DNA of 64,000 nt from Adineta vaga (lineage: Eukaryota; Rotifera): assembly GCA_021613535.1 (NCBI GenBank), contig CP075495.1, positions 3,596,001 to 3,660,000 of the forward strand, given 5' to 3'. The position numbers were made by a program, and so were the translations under genes. Below, in pieces: positions 24,075 through 35,911 of this stretch. Positions within the stretch are counted from its first letter, which is position 1, and each line of letters begins with the position of its first letter. A model generated the notes under the pieces. It did not search any database. It had not been told where the DNA came from and worked only from the letters and a program-made list of their open reading frames with translations.

Positions 24075-24614
24075 TTATTTCATTTTGTAATTCTTGTCCA
24101 AACGTTTTGTTGTTAATTTTTGATTGTTTTTCATTGATTTATGTGATAATTTAGATTTTATTGATCGATGTGATGCATTATTACTAGTTGCTTTTTTCTT
24201 TGTATACGATGATGTATCTAACAATTGAATTGGTGTCGGTTCTTTGATAAGAGTTGATCTATCTTTAGTTAAAAGTTCATCACCTGCACCTAAATGTTGT
24301 GTTTTTGATGATTGTTGTATGGGAAGATGAACGATTTCAGTAGTGGATAGGATTGATGTTTGTGGCTCTTGATTAGATGTACGTGTTTGATTGTTTGAAA
24401 TGGTCGCAAATTCATCTGCCATTCGTTTAACAGCAATTGAAACTAATTGCCACATTTCTTTCGTTAAATGTCGTTTGGCTAATTTGGTTTCATCATCAAG
24501 ATTTTCCGATATTGTCTGTTTCGTCGAAGAACGATCTATTGAAGATTTCTTTTGTATTTTTCGATGGTTACGATACGAAAGTTTCTTGATTGAATTATTT
24601 CCTCGACGAACCAT
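24075..24614 (-). CDS. Basic protein of unknown function
   Basis: A single 179-codon frame, highly basic (many Lys, Arg, Ser and Thr; runs such as KLSYRNHRKIQKKSS and KSKLSHKSMKNNQKLTTKR). A short amphipathic segment at about residues 50-72 (TKEMWQLVSIAVKRMADEFATI) is the only part likely to be structured; the rest looks disordered and could be nuclear or nucleolar. No family was recognised. Support for a real gene is its length, intact start and stop, and head-to-head placement 96 bases from ETFA, which suggests a shared promoter. It could be the short histone-like or ribosome-biogenesis type, but nothing shows that. Confidence 0.5.
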   Translation of the reverse strand: MVRRGNNSIKKLSYRNHRKIQKKSSIDRSSTKQTISENLDDETKLAKRHLTKEMWQLVSIAVKRMADEFATISNNQTRTSNQEPQTSILSTTEIVHLPIQQSSKTQHLGAGDELLTKDRSTLIKEPTPIQLLDTSSYTKKKATSNNASHRSIKSKLSHKSMKNNQKLTTKRLDKNYKMK

Positions 24615-24710
24615 GGTATTTAAATGATAAAAGAGAAATTAAAACAAAAAATCAAATGATTTCTAGAAAAAGCGCAATAAAATTTCATTTCTACTTTCTT
24701 CTAGATATAA
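24615..24710. promoter_or_regulatory. Short divergent intergenic region between unknown gene and ETFA
   Basis: Ninety-six bases separate two opposite-strand start codons. It contains a pyrimidine tract and acceptor ending ctag at 24704, six bases before the ETFA ATG. Confidence 0.45.
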
Positions 24711-25856
24711 ATGTATTCCCGCCATGTTCTTTGTCGTTTGTCCACATCTGCCATTCGTTCGCGTTGTTTTGCTAGTACTCTTGTACTTGCCGAACAAATT
24801 GAAGGTGGTAAACTTGCTCCCATTACATTGAATACGTATATAGTTGTTGATATTGTTATGAAAATCATTTCTAACGTATGCTTTTCTCGATTTAGATTAA
24901 CTGCTGCTGCTCAATTAAAACAAGATATTGATTGTATTATATTTGGTGCAGACAAAACCAGCGAAACAGCTAATGAATTGAAGAAATTTAGTAACTTAAA
25001 TATCAAGAAGATTCTTCTAGCTGAAAATGCAGGATATAAAGGCTTACTTAGTGAATCTGTAACACCAGTTTTACTTGATTTACAAAAGAAAAATAACTAT
25101 ACACATATCTTGGGTGGTTCATCAACATTTACTAAAGGAATTCTACCACGCTTAGCTGCCTTACTTGATGTTCAACCTATATCGGATATAACTAAAGTTA
25201 TTGATAAGTCTCAATATGCTCGATTTATCTATGCTGGAAATGCAATTCTTACATTGAAATCAAATGATTCAATACAGATCATTACTGTACGTGGTACAGC
25301 ATTTGAAGCAGCAAAACAAGGTAGTGGAAATGGTGAAGCACAAATTGAAAAAATCGATGCAACAGTAAAAAATGATTTATCAGAATTTGTTTCACGACAA
25401 GTTCAACAATCTGAACGTCCAGAATTATCCAGTGCACGAATTGTGTTCATATCCCTATATTTTCTGTCCAATTTGATTTGATTTGTTTTTTTTCTATAGA
25501 TCTTCTCGGGTGGTCGTGCTTTAAAAAGCAAAGAAAATTTCAAATTACTCTATGATTTAGCTGATCTTTTTCCAGGTCAAGCAACAGTAGGTGCATCTCG
25601 AGCAGCTGTTGATGCTGGTTATTGTGCCAATGATTTACAAATTGGTCAAACGGGTAAAATCGTTGCACCTGAATTGTACGTTGCTATTGGAATATCGGGT
25701 GCAATTCAACATATTGCCGGAATGAAAGATAGTAAAGTGATCGTTGCCATCAATAAGGATCCCGATTCACCTATATTTGCACTCTCTGATTATGGACTTA
25801 CTGGTGATTTATTTAAAATTCTTCCTGAATTAACAGAAAAGTTAAAGAAAAAATAA
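24711..25856 (+). CDS. ETFA: Electron transfer flavoprotein alpha subunit, mitochondrial
   Basis: Three exons (24711-24835, 24896-25442, 25500-25856), 342 residues, close to the usual 333. With ETFB it carries electrons from acyl-CoA and other dehydrogenases to ETF-ubiquinone oxidoreductase in the mitochondrial matrix. The N-terminus is a basic, Ser/Arg-rich import peptide ([20 protein letters not shown]). The domain I start is [18 protein letters not shown]. The FAD-binding C-terminal domain is complete: [62 protein letters not shown] and [12 protein letters not shown], then [14 protein letters not shown]. It is followed by SURF2 after only 68 bases. Confidence 0.97.
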
Positions 25857-25882
25857 ACAACTGAATTTATCTTCTCATATTG

Positions 25883-25888
25883 AATAAA
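25883..25888 (+). terminator. Poly(A) signal AATAAA of ETFA
   Basis: Lies 27 bases after the ETFA stop and 36 bases before the acceptor that precedes the SURF2 ATG, the spacing seen between genes of trans-spliced operons. Confidence 0.55.
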
Positions 25889-25904
25889 TTGTCTTTCTGA
25901 TTAT

Positions 25905-25924
25905 TAGTAATTACTCTTTTTTAG
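25905..25924 (+). promoter_or_regulatory. Splice-acceptor-like site directly abutting the SURF2 start codon
   Basis: A pyrimidine tract ending ttttttag is followed immediately by ATG. With only 68 bases since the ETFA stop there is no room for a conventional upstream exon, so a trans-splice acceptor is the likeliest reading. Confidence 0.5.
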
Positions 25925-26952
25925 ATGGATATTGATATGAATTCATCAGCTACTGTTGATTCTTTATTGAAGACTTATCCTTCATTAAAACGAATACCTG
26001 ATAAAGATCGTGTAAGATACTTTTCTTCTTCTATTGATTTATTGATTTTATTTTCTCTTGAAATTAGATCAAATGTAGTTGGACTCAACATGAAATGCCA
26101 GCTCGTGTTGATGCTATCGAAAAATATATTCAAGGAAAAAAATATCAACAAATTTTAAAGAAAAAATTTGATTATGATGTATTGGAAAAGTTCAAAGATT
26201 TTATTGAACCAAGTACTAAAAAGAATCACGAGTATATATTTTCGTTATTATATTACTAAGAAAACTTCTTGAAAATAAAAATCTTTTGTAGAAGACAATT
26301 ATTCTGCAAATTAACATCACGTCATTTAAATAAGGATCCACATCATATCATGAAACATATCGAAGGCAAAAAATTCAAACGAGCTTATGCTCAGTGTATG
26401 TGTTGAACGACTTTTTCGTGGAAAAGAAATCAATATGAAATGTCTTGGATTATTTTCAACTAGGGCAAGAATGTCAAGCAAATGGAACTGAATTTCTTCC
26501 AATAGGACGAAGAAAAAAGAAACAACAAATGTCAACTGATGAAAACGATGATGAATATGTTGATTTAAGTGATGATGAAATTATCATCGAAGATGATGAT
26601 GAGGATGATCTATCAGATTTATATCCTGGTAAGGAAAAAACATCTTGTTTTTCGTTCATTGATTTTCTCGATTAGATTTTCGTCGTTTACGTGCAAGTGA
26701 TCTCAAAGCAGGAAGAACAACTACCGTTGAAAATAATGATGATAATACCAATGGAAAGAAGCGTAAAGCTCAAACATCACAAGTAATTTATTGCTGACTT
26801 TTCTATCAGATAATAATGAACATGATATTTAGATGAAAAAACCGAAGAAACTTGCAGCACCAAGTACCAAGCGAATGCGAGGAGCTGATGAGAAAATGTC
26901 AAATGGTGATGATTTAGTCAAACCAACGAAAACAATGACTTTAACAATCTAA
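25925..26952 (+). CDS. SURF2: Surfeit locus protein 2
   Basis: Six exons (25925-26011, 26068-26231, 26292-26395, 26464-26628, 26676-26782, 26833-26952), 248 residues against about 256 in mammals. The conserved SURF2 N-terminal half is clear: KCSWTQHEMPARVDAIEKYI, GKKYQQIL, FIEPSTKKNHERQLFCKLTS, RHLNKDPHHIMKHIEGKKFK and then QECQANGTEFLP. The second half is low-complexity, with an acidic stretch (EIIIEDDDEDDLSDLYP) and a basic tail (KKPKKLAAPSTKRMRG), as expected of the family. SURF2 is a nucleolar protein linked to 5S RNP and ribosome biogenesis in vertebrates; the sequence here does not itself show that role. UBA1 follows after 115 bases on the same strand. Confidence 0.93.
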
Positions 26953-27012
26953 ATTTTTTGTTATATGTTTTTTTGACTAAAGATAATACCGTTTCTCGTT
27001 TGAATTGAATTG

Positions 27013-27026
27013 TTTCCATCTTTCAG
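27013..27026 (+). promoter_or_regulatory. Splice-acceptor-like site upstream of UBA1 start
   Basis: Pyrimidine tract ending ctttcag at 27026, 41 bases before the UBA1 ATG and 74 bases after the SURF2 stop. Consistent with trans-splicing or a short 5' UTR intron. Confidence 0.4.
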
Positions 27027-27067
27027 ATCAAATTAGTGATTTAAAACCAAAACGAAAATCACAGATA

Positions 27068-30000
27068 ATGACGAATCAAATACATTCAACAGATGAAGAT
27101 ATTGACGATCAACTCTACAAGTTAGTTGTTCACGAATAGTTTCTTATTGAAAGATCGTTCTGTATATATTCTAGTCGTCAACGATATGTTCTCGGTGATG
27201 TTGCTATGAAACGTTTAAGACAACATCATGTATTAATCGTCAATGCAGGTGGTCTTGGAATTGAAATAGCGAAAAATGTTGTCCTTGCTGGTGTACATGT
27301 AAGACAATCAATCTTTAATAGAATATTCAATTCATTTTCATATTTTAGAGTGTAACTTTACAAGATTCAAATAATACAAGTATGTTAGATCTTGCCACAC
27401 AATATTATTTGAATGAAAACGATATTGGAAAGAATCGGTATGTTGAAATGATTTTGTGTGAAGTTATTGAAATTTATTGGTTTATTTTTTAAATAGAGCA
27501 GAATGTAGTTTGGAAAAACTACGTGCATTAAATGATTATGTTAAAGTACATTGTTCCAATAAAAGTCTTTCTGATTGTTCACTTGAATATTTTCAAAACT
27601 TTACAGTAAATCTAATAATCAATGAAAACAATATCAGAAGAGTATTCTTTTAGTGTATAGTATTGACTGAATGTAATCTGGATGAAATGAAACGAATTAA
27701 TGAATTCTGTCGAACTAATAATATTATCGTATGTAGTAGAAATTATATTTTGTGTTCTATTTAATGAAAGTTTTGTTGATTAGTTTATTATGGCTGATAT
27801 ATATGGTGTTTTTTCTCGATGCTTTGTCGATTGTGGAACACAATCATTCACTGTTTTTGATAGAGATGGTGAACAATTGAAAGAAGTTTTTATCAATCAT
27901 ATAACACCGGTAAGAAGAATGAGACAAAAGACGAACTTATTTTGAATGAAATTTAGGAAGGTATAGTGACCGTTGCTGGTGACGAACGACATCCATTTCA
28001 AGATAATGATATTGTTTCATTTCGAGAATTGATCGGTTTAGAAAAATTGAATCATTGCGAAAGAACTGTTAAAGGTTTGTAGATCAACTGAATTTTGTAG
28101 AAGAGTAGATCAGTTTGATTGATGAGTTTTCTATTTAGATCTTAATATTCATCAATTCTCAATTGGAGATATATCATCTCTTGGTGGAGAATATAAACGC
28201 GGAGGAATTGCAAGAGAAATTAAACAACAAATGCAACTAAACTTCGTAAGTGATTTTTATCTCAATGAAAGATTCAAGTGTTTCTTTTTATTTTCGTATA
28301 GACAAGTTTAATTGAACAAATAAATAATCCAAGAATTTTAACGATTGATGGTTCAGATTATTGGACGAAGAATATTACTGGAGATGTAAGAATACATAAA
28401 ATGAAAAAGAGATTGAAAAAAGAACTCAAAAGATTGTTTTAGATACCACAACTTATTTATGTACATGTTATTATGTTAGCTATAAGTGAATTTAAACAAT
28501 TACATCAACGATTACCGGAACCAATGTAAAAAATCTTGTAAAATTTTATCAAAGATTTCAATCCTTTTCTTTTTCTTCAGAGAAGAAAATGATAAAATCA
28601 ATCTTTTGAATTTAGCAAAAAAATATCTCGATGAATTGAAATCCAAAGATGTATGTAAAATTCTCGGCGAAGTTAAATTGAATCATTGATGTTTATTTTT
28701 AGCATACTGTTGATGAAGAACGTTTTCAACATTTAATTAAATGTATATTCTATTCAGCGAAAGGTTCATTTGCTCCCATATGTTCTGCTATGGGTGGTTT
28801 CGTTGGTCAACAAGTGTTAACAACAATTACTGGCAAGTTTACTCCAGTTCAACAATGGGTAAACGAATGAAGAATTTAGTTTTTATTTATTCTATATGGA
28901 TTTTCTTTTTCATTTGAATTAGCTTTATCTTGATGCATATGAATTAATCAAAGAAATTCCATTAGAAGATGAATATAAACAGATGAAATCGTAAGAAAAT
29001 ATACAAATTCTTTCATTAGATGACAATCAATCGTGTTTAGAGTAACACCAGATCGATATCAAGCATTAAGATTATGTATTGGTGAAACACTTGTTCAATG
29101 TCTTGCACGACAACGTTTATTTATGGTATAAAAAAAACAATTCGGTAAAAATTTCCTTACTTTTCATAATCTAGGTTGGTTGTGGTGCCATTGGATGTGA
29201 ACTATTAAAATTGTTCGCATTACTTGGTGTTGGAAGAAATGGACAAGTATGTTTCTTTTTCAAAGGAAGATTATTTGTCGATAGAAACTTTGTCCACCCC
29301 ATAGATTACAATTACAGATCATGATCATATTGAAAAATCAAATTTAAATCGTCAATTTTTATTTCATAAACAACATCTTAATCAACCTAAATCTACAATT
29401 GCTGCACAGTCAGCTCTGGAAATGAATAAAGAATTACAAATTCAATCACATACATTGAAAGGTTTAAAAAAACAATTCCATTACTTTTCTTTTTTTTCTA
29501 TAAATCTTGTTGCTTCTAGTTGGTCTTGGTTCAAATGAATTATGTTCAGATGCATTCATATCTGATCAAACAATTATTGTTAATGCATTGGATAATGTCG
29601 AAGCAAGACGTTACATGGACTCGTATGTTTAATTGATTAGTTTATGTATAAATGCTCTCTTGTTTTATCTAGACGTTGCGTGACGAACAAAAGACCTTTA
29701 ATTGAATCGGGAACCATGGGTCCAAAAGGTCATACCTTCGTTGTTGTACCATATAAATCGGAATCTTATTCCAATCAAGTAATATCAACTATTTCTCGAA
29801 ATCATTTTGTTCAGATTTATTTTGTAGAACGATCCAATTGATAGAGATGTTCCATATTGTAATGTGAAATCATTTCCAGCAAATATTGAACATTGTACAA
29901 TTTGGGCACGGGAAAAAGTAAAATTGAGAAGAATCATTTCTATTTATTTGTTTTATTTAGTTTGAAAGTACTTTTCATATGAAACCATCGTTGTATAATA

Positions 30001-31833
30001 GTATTATGTCACAAACAAACATATGGACTCGTATTCATAATGGTGAAACAATCGATGATCTACCAAAAATTTATAAATTTATGAAACGAAAATGTCTCAA
30101 TTGGACTGATTGTTTGAATATGGCTCGAGAAAAATTTGATAAATATTTTTCTAACAAAGTATGATATTAACTTCTCTCATTTCAAAAAATTTCAATTAAG
30201 TCAATTGATTTGTTTTAGGCACGAGATTTATTGTATAAATTTCCAGCGGATATGGTCGATGATAAAGGAGGTAAATAGAGAAAGGTTATAACTATCGTTT
30301 TCTCAATTGAATGTTTAGTTCTGTATTGGAAATTACCAAAACGAGCACCAACTCCACTTGAATTTGATATTAATAATAATCTGTAAAATACCTATGATGT
30401 TTCACTAGCATGATTCTGTATCTTTAATATTTTTTAGTCATTACAATTTTGTTCTATCTAGTGCAAAAATCTTTGCTATGATCTATGCTATTCCAGTAAG
30501 TGAATATGTTGTTCAGTTAGACATTATATGTCATAAAAAATTCTCAATATTCAGATAGTAAATGAACAGATCAATGATGTGAAAACTAATAAAGATATTA
30601 TTTCAAATACAAAAATTGAATCATGGCAACCAAGAAATAAGGTATGTTCACTACCATGAATTCTAAAGTGAATTCATTGAATTTATTTCAAAGGTTATTA
30701 TAACTGATCCAACAGTTGCAAAACCAACGGTATCCAAACATGAAGGTGATATTAGTGGTGATGAATGGAAATTTGCACAAGAACGTACAAAAGATTTCAG
30801 TAAGATATAGAATCCTTTTCTTCATAAAAGATCAATTGATTATCTATTTTTTTAGAAGCATTACCTATTCCATTTGAAAAAGATGATGATTTTCAAATTG
30901 ATTTTATTACAGCTGCAACGGTATGTTCGATCAATTTCCTGAGAATAAATATTTCAGTTTTCCTCTTTAGAATTTACGAGCACAAATGTATGGTCTTGAA
31001 CTAGGAGATCGATATGAAATCAAACGAATTGCTGGTATTTATTTCGTCAATTAATCTTACAGATTGATGTACTCTCTATTTCAGGTCGAATTGTACCAGC
31101 TATTGGAACAACAACTTCAACTGTATCTGGTCTTGTAAGTTATTCAGATGAAAGATTTTTTCCGATCGTTTTATATATTTACAACTTTGTTATTATCAAT
31201 AGATTGTAGTTGAACTTGTAAAATTATGTCTAAGTCAATTGAAAGAGCTTTCATTGGGTGTTTATAGGAATTTTTATATTAATATTGCATTACCATTCTT
31301 GATTGCCAGTGAACCATTAGCATGTACGACACAAAAAATTGGGTAACCTTTTCTTTCATGATTTTGTATAGTCAATGTACATATAATTCAATTTTTAGAA
31401 AATTTGAAGTTAATATTTGGTCAAGTTTTGAAATAAAAGGAAATCCTGATATGACTCTCGAAGGATTTATACAAGAAGTAGAAGTATGTTTTTGATTCTT
31501 TCATAAACTTATTTATTCTATTTGATATTTAATTTAGAAAAAATATGATATTAAACCAGTCTTGATATCTGAAGGAGTGAAATCAGTTTATGCACCATGG
31601 ATGCCAAAGGCTTCATCACAATTAAAACGAAAGTATGTATTGAAGAAATTCTAATCTAATTTTACAATAAATCAAAACCATTCTTTCTTAGAATGGATGA
31701 ATTACTTCCACACAAAACAACTGTAACTTATTCGGACTTAGTCGTATTACCCGATGATAACGATATGGATGTTCAAACGGATGGTAATAGCGAAGCGACA
31801 CCACCACCAATTCGTTATTATTTTAATAGTTAA
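27068..31833 (+). CDS. UBA1: Ubiquitin-activating enzyme E1
   Basis: More than twenty small exons. E1 adenylates ubiquitin, loads it on a catalytic cysteine and passes it to E2 enzymes. The order is canonical: DIDDQLYNRQRYVLG, inactive adenylation half with [16 protein letters not shown]; first catalytic-cysteine half-domain; four-helix bundle ([20 protein letters not shown]); active adenylation domain with [41 protein letters not shown] and [11 protein letters not shown]; catalytic Cys in [10 protein letters not shown]; and a C-terminal ubiquitin-fold domain ([31 protein letters not shown]) ending IRYYFNS. This matches UBA1 better than UBA6 or UBA7. The exon holding the ATG begins after an acceptor at 27026 and is open upstream of the ATG, so a few more residues are possible. 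A poly(A) signal (aataaa) lies about 45 bases after the stop. Confidence 0.95.
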
Positions 31834-32216
31834 ATATTTCATTATCTACATTTTTTCTCTTTCTTCGTCTCTCTATTTTATTTTAATAAAGATTTATCTT
31901 CTTTTTCAATCAAAACTTTATTTTAAAAATAAATGAAAAACAAAATCGAACAGTACTCGATATTCACACCAAATAGATATTAAAGAGACTAAAAGATTAA
32001 AAATGTCGGTCGATTCTTTCGCATAGTTGAAGAATCAAGTGTTTTTGAATGATGAGATATAGTTCCATGTGCTTTTACTAAAACACTCTTCAGTAACGCA
32101 AAAGATTAGAACTAATTTCTTATCATGATTAGATTCTCAGAGATAGGTGTATATAAACGTCAAGAATAACTTTCCATAGTAGACCAGAATAGTTTCAAAG
32201 CAAAGCGTCAAAAACA
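31834..32216. other. Intergenic gap
   Basis: UBA1 3' UTR and the upstream sequence of the secreted-protein gene, with a TATAAA-like element (gtatataaacgtc) at about 32148-32160, about 60 bases before that start codon. Confidence 0.45.
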
Positions 32217-32796
32217 ATGAACGGAATGTGGATTTTATCTATTGTTTTAATTGCAATTGCATTCGATGCAGGTTTGTTGTTCTATCTTTGGAAATGAGTT
32301 ATAAACGAAAGATTTGATCTATCTAGCAATTGGTTGTACTCACACCCACTCTGCAGCTCTTTCGCAAATTAAATCGGTTGGCATTGGAATTTCATCATCA
32401 GGTGGTTGCAGTAATCGTAATAATCCAAAATGTACATCACTTGATCAAGTTCGTTGTAATGTAATTCGTTGTTTGAAAACATTGAAAACATCATCCGGTT
32501 GTTCAATCACCGTAACCGGTGGCACAGTAAGATATATGAATATTAATTTTGTTATTATCTAATTACTTTTCTCGATAATGAAATAGGAAACTGGCCATGC
32601 TGGTGGAACATATTCACATTCAAATGGATACAAAATTGATATTTCACTCAATACATGTATCAATAATTACGTTACAAAACAATTTAGTTACATTGGCAAA
32701 CGAGGTGATGGTGCTGCTCAATACAAAGCATCAAGTGGCAATGTTTATGCTAAAGAAGGCAATCACTGGGATATTACATTTACTGCTTCATGTTAA
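32217..32796 (+). CDS. Small secreted protein with LAS-type (M15-like) peptidase motif
   Basis: Three exons (32217-32271, 32327-32526, 32587-32796), 154 residues. A signal peptide (about residues 1-19, WILSIVLIAIAFDA) precedes a mature domain of about 135 residues with eight cysteines. A segment GGTETGHAGGTYSHSNGYKI ends in Asp; SHSNGYKID fits the LAS (D-Ala-D-Ala carboxypeptidase/hedgehog-like) zinc pattern S-x(0-1)-H-x2-G-x3-D, and the late NHWDITF offers the second His. If active it would be an extracellular zinc peptidase, perhaps acting on peptidoglycan or on the organism's own matrix. Similar small secreted proteins are known to me mainly from fungi and bacteria, so transfer is possible; the introns are of local type. 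A structural, non-catalytic role cannot be excluded. Confidence 0.6.
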
Positions 32797-33212
32797 AGAA
32801 CCAGTTTTATTTCTTTGATAATCGATAGAAAGTATTATATCTTGATTTACTTTTTAGTTTTTTGTTATAATACATTTCATGAGATCACGAGGAAGATAAT
32901 GTTCTTTTGTAAAATTGATTGTGCAGAATAAACTAGCCGGGTACAATATGATTTATTAGTAAGGTTTCATGTCTGTCTTTGCACCGTCGGACAAAACTAA
33001 ATCGCAATTGTATTTATGTCAGGGTGATCAAAGAATAAATTATTATGGAATAACAAGAATAAAAGAAAAGATGTAAATTTTTCAATTTATCTGTTGATTC
33101 AATATTGTTATTTAGGAATTTATAATTTTCACCGAGCAGACATGTATATAAATTGCATGAAATAGAGAGTTTTATCTTCATTTTCTCGAAAAAAAATGTA
33201 CATTCGCACACA
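32797..33212. other. Intergenic gap
   Basis: Contains the 3' UTR of the secreted-protein gene (an AATAAA occurs near 32926) and a possible TATAAA near 33147 upstream of the next gene. No gene seen. Confidence 0.45.
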
Positions 33213-35471
33213 ATGCCAGCTAGCTACTCGTTCGTAGCTATCTTTCTTTCTTTATCCATAATTTTTGTCAATGGTAGCCACTTTTTGGGTGGTACTATTA
33301 ATTGGCGTATACAAAATTCATCAACGGGTAGTTCATCAATAGGTATACTGATTACTCAAACATATTCATGGACTTATGTTGTTGGAAGATGTGATGGAAA
33401 TGCAACTGTAACTAACCAACCTGTTGCTGGTTCGGGAGGGACACTTACTTGTTCACCTAGTTGTCCAACTGGATTCACAAGCGTTTCTGCTACACCTGAT
33501 TGTACTGATCTTTCAGTACTGAATGGTATTGCTGTGGGACAACGTTCAGACATAGTTTATATACCGGAAAATAGTGTTTTCTCGGCTATTTATGCGGATA
33601 GTGCATGGGGTACTCTTGCGTTAGGCGGAACTAATTGGGCTATCGCGTCAAAGATTAATTTAGTACGACGATCTGATAATAATATGTTTAACAATGCTCC
33701 CGTAGCTACGATAATGTCTCCAGTTAATTTAGAAGTAAATCAAAAGACATGGATCACGTTGTCAGTTAGTGATGCTGATGGAGATATTATTCGATGTCGT
33801 TGGGCTGGTTTGGTCAATGGTGTTGATGAGTGTAGCTCTGTATGTCCACCTGGTGCTTTACCGGCAAATACAACCATTTATTCTAACTGTACTATTGAAA
33901 TTACAGGTACAATTATTGGAAAAAGATATGCTGTAGTACTTATGGTTAGTTTTGTTTTCTTTGTTTCAATAAGAAAACAAATTATTATAAGTTTCACTGT
34001 CTTTCTTTCTTTTCTAGGCAGAAGATTTCATCAACTCAGCAAGTACTACACCTCTAAGTTCCGTACCAGTTCAATTCATTGTTGAAGTCATTTCGCCAAC
34101 ATCATGTCCTACACCACCTGAAACAATCCTAGCAGGATCATCATGTACACCTGTAAAAGTGAACGAAGTATTTCGGTCGACTCTACTTGGCTTCAATTAT
34201 TGCGGAGAAAATATTACTATTGTTGACATTGCTACATTGTCCTTTGCTGGTATGAATCAAGGTCCACTAACAAAATCAAATTCTATAATGTATTATAAAA
34301 CTTTGAAATGGACACCAACTATCCAACAATTAGGCTATCAAGTGATGTGTGCTATGACATTAAATAGGTAGCTATTCTGAACTATATCGTAGTTTTCTAA
34401 GCAAAATCCTAATCTTCTTCTTTTTATTTTTCAGCCAATATTCACAATCACCACAGTATTGTTTCACATTTTATGTAACAGAGAATGGTACAGATACATG
34501 TCCAGAAGCTGGCAGCAATATTACAGTAGTACTATCAACAACCACAGCTACTACCGAATCAACAACAACATCAACAACAACGACGACGGTATCCAGGGTC
34601 GCTGTAACACAACAATGTATGTTTATTGAGTTTACTGTAAAAGAATATCATCATTTTCGTATCTTTAGCGAATTGTATCAATTGGCCATTAGTTGCAAGT
34701 CTTGCTGCTTTAGCTCTTGCTGCATTGGCATGTAATCTTTGTTTACTTTGTCACGTTTTCAAGTATGTGAAACGAAATAGAATAAAAACAATTATCTATG
34801 AATTTTTTATCCTAGATGCTGTCATTCCGTAACTCGTAGGAGACAGAGTCAATATGATAAATCAAAAGATCTCATATCAATGATGCGTACGTCAAAGATC
34901 GAGTCTCCTCATGTATTAAACGAATCTGTGTATACCATTCAGAATGAAAGTATCAACGAATTGAATAATCATCAAACTCATTCAAATATCACGAAAAGTA
35001 AATTCTTCACTTTCAACTGAGTTCATACTCTACGTTGCTTGTTTATTGATAGATACCAATAAGAAACAATCGAAAGTTATCACAGTTTCACCATATCGAC
35101 CCAGACAGCTTATGAAAGTATCATCGTATGAATCCGATGTAAACGATCAACCTATCAATGGCAATCATCCTCTTTCTACGATTCCGCCACAAAATTTAAA
35201 AACGAACGAAAATCGAAGTAATGTACATGTCACGAAAATTAAAAAAAATCAATCAAAGAGTATTTCCAATCATGTATCACCTAAAAAAACGAAGACAACC
35301 AATATTGCTCATGTTAAAATCTGTTCACATGATTATATTCCTGTCAAAAACATGAATACAATGAAAACAGATGATCTTCCTGATTCTTCCAAGAAGCAAA
35401 TTGAAAACAAGTTGCAAACAAAGACTGGTCAAAGTACCTCATCAAATGTTACGGTTGCATATGTCCCTTGA
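33213..35471 (+). CDS. Type I single-pass membrane protein with a large Cys-rich ectodomain
   Basis: Six exons (33213-33944, 34018-34367, 34435-34616, 34669-34762, 34816-34997, 35053-35471), 652 residues. A signal peptide (SFVAIFLSLSIIFVNG) is followed by SHFLGGTINWRI, an N-terminal signature I associate with uncharacterised invertebrate surface proteins. The ectodomain has paired cysteines, several N-glycosylation sequons and a calcium-binding-like segment (SVSDADGDIIRCRW). A Thr/Ser-rich stalk (TTTATTESTTTSTTTTT) leads to one transmembrane helix at about residues 425-447 (LVASLAALALAALACNLCLL). The cytoplasmic tail of about 200 residues is basic and disordered. Topology suggests an adhesion or recognition receptor; no enzymatic or named signalling motif is visible. 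Confidence 0.75.
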
Positions 35472-35911
35472 TCAAGTCCATAAATAAGTTTGAAAAATCC
35501 AGAAATAATATTCTTCTGAAGTCGATTTTATACAAAGCTTGTTTATTCTGTCTAACAATAAAATATTCTTATTTTTCTCTCGAAATACTTAATCATCAAA
35601 TATTATTCCTACGTAGTTCATGGCAATAACCTCTTGAATGAAAACTTTCGAAGTAATGAAATGCAAATTTCTTTCGATCATGTTCTTTTCATTAAAATTT
35701 CATCAGGTTTCAAAGAGGTGTAAAAGAAAAGTACATACACATTGTCAATCTTTTTTTGGTTATTTGTCATGTAAATGTGATCTTACTTGTATTCTTCATT
35801 TTAAATTTTAAATTTTATTTAATACTTAAAAATAAATACATATGAGTCATTAACACAATTATTGACAAAATATATCAAAGTCAAAATTTAAGAATATGTG
35901 AGAAACTGTCG
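35472..35911. other. Convergent intergenic gap
   Basis: 3' regions of the receptor gene and PLEKHB2. AATAAA occurs near 35558 on the plus strand. No gene seen. Confidence 0.5.
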
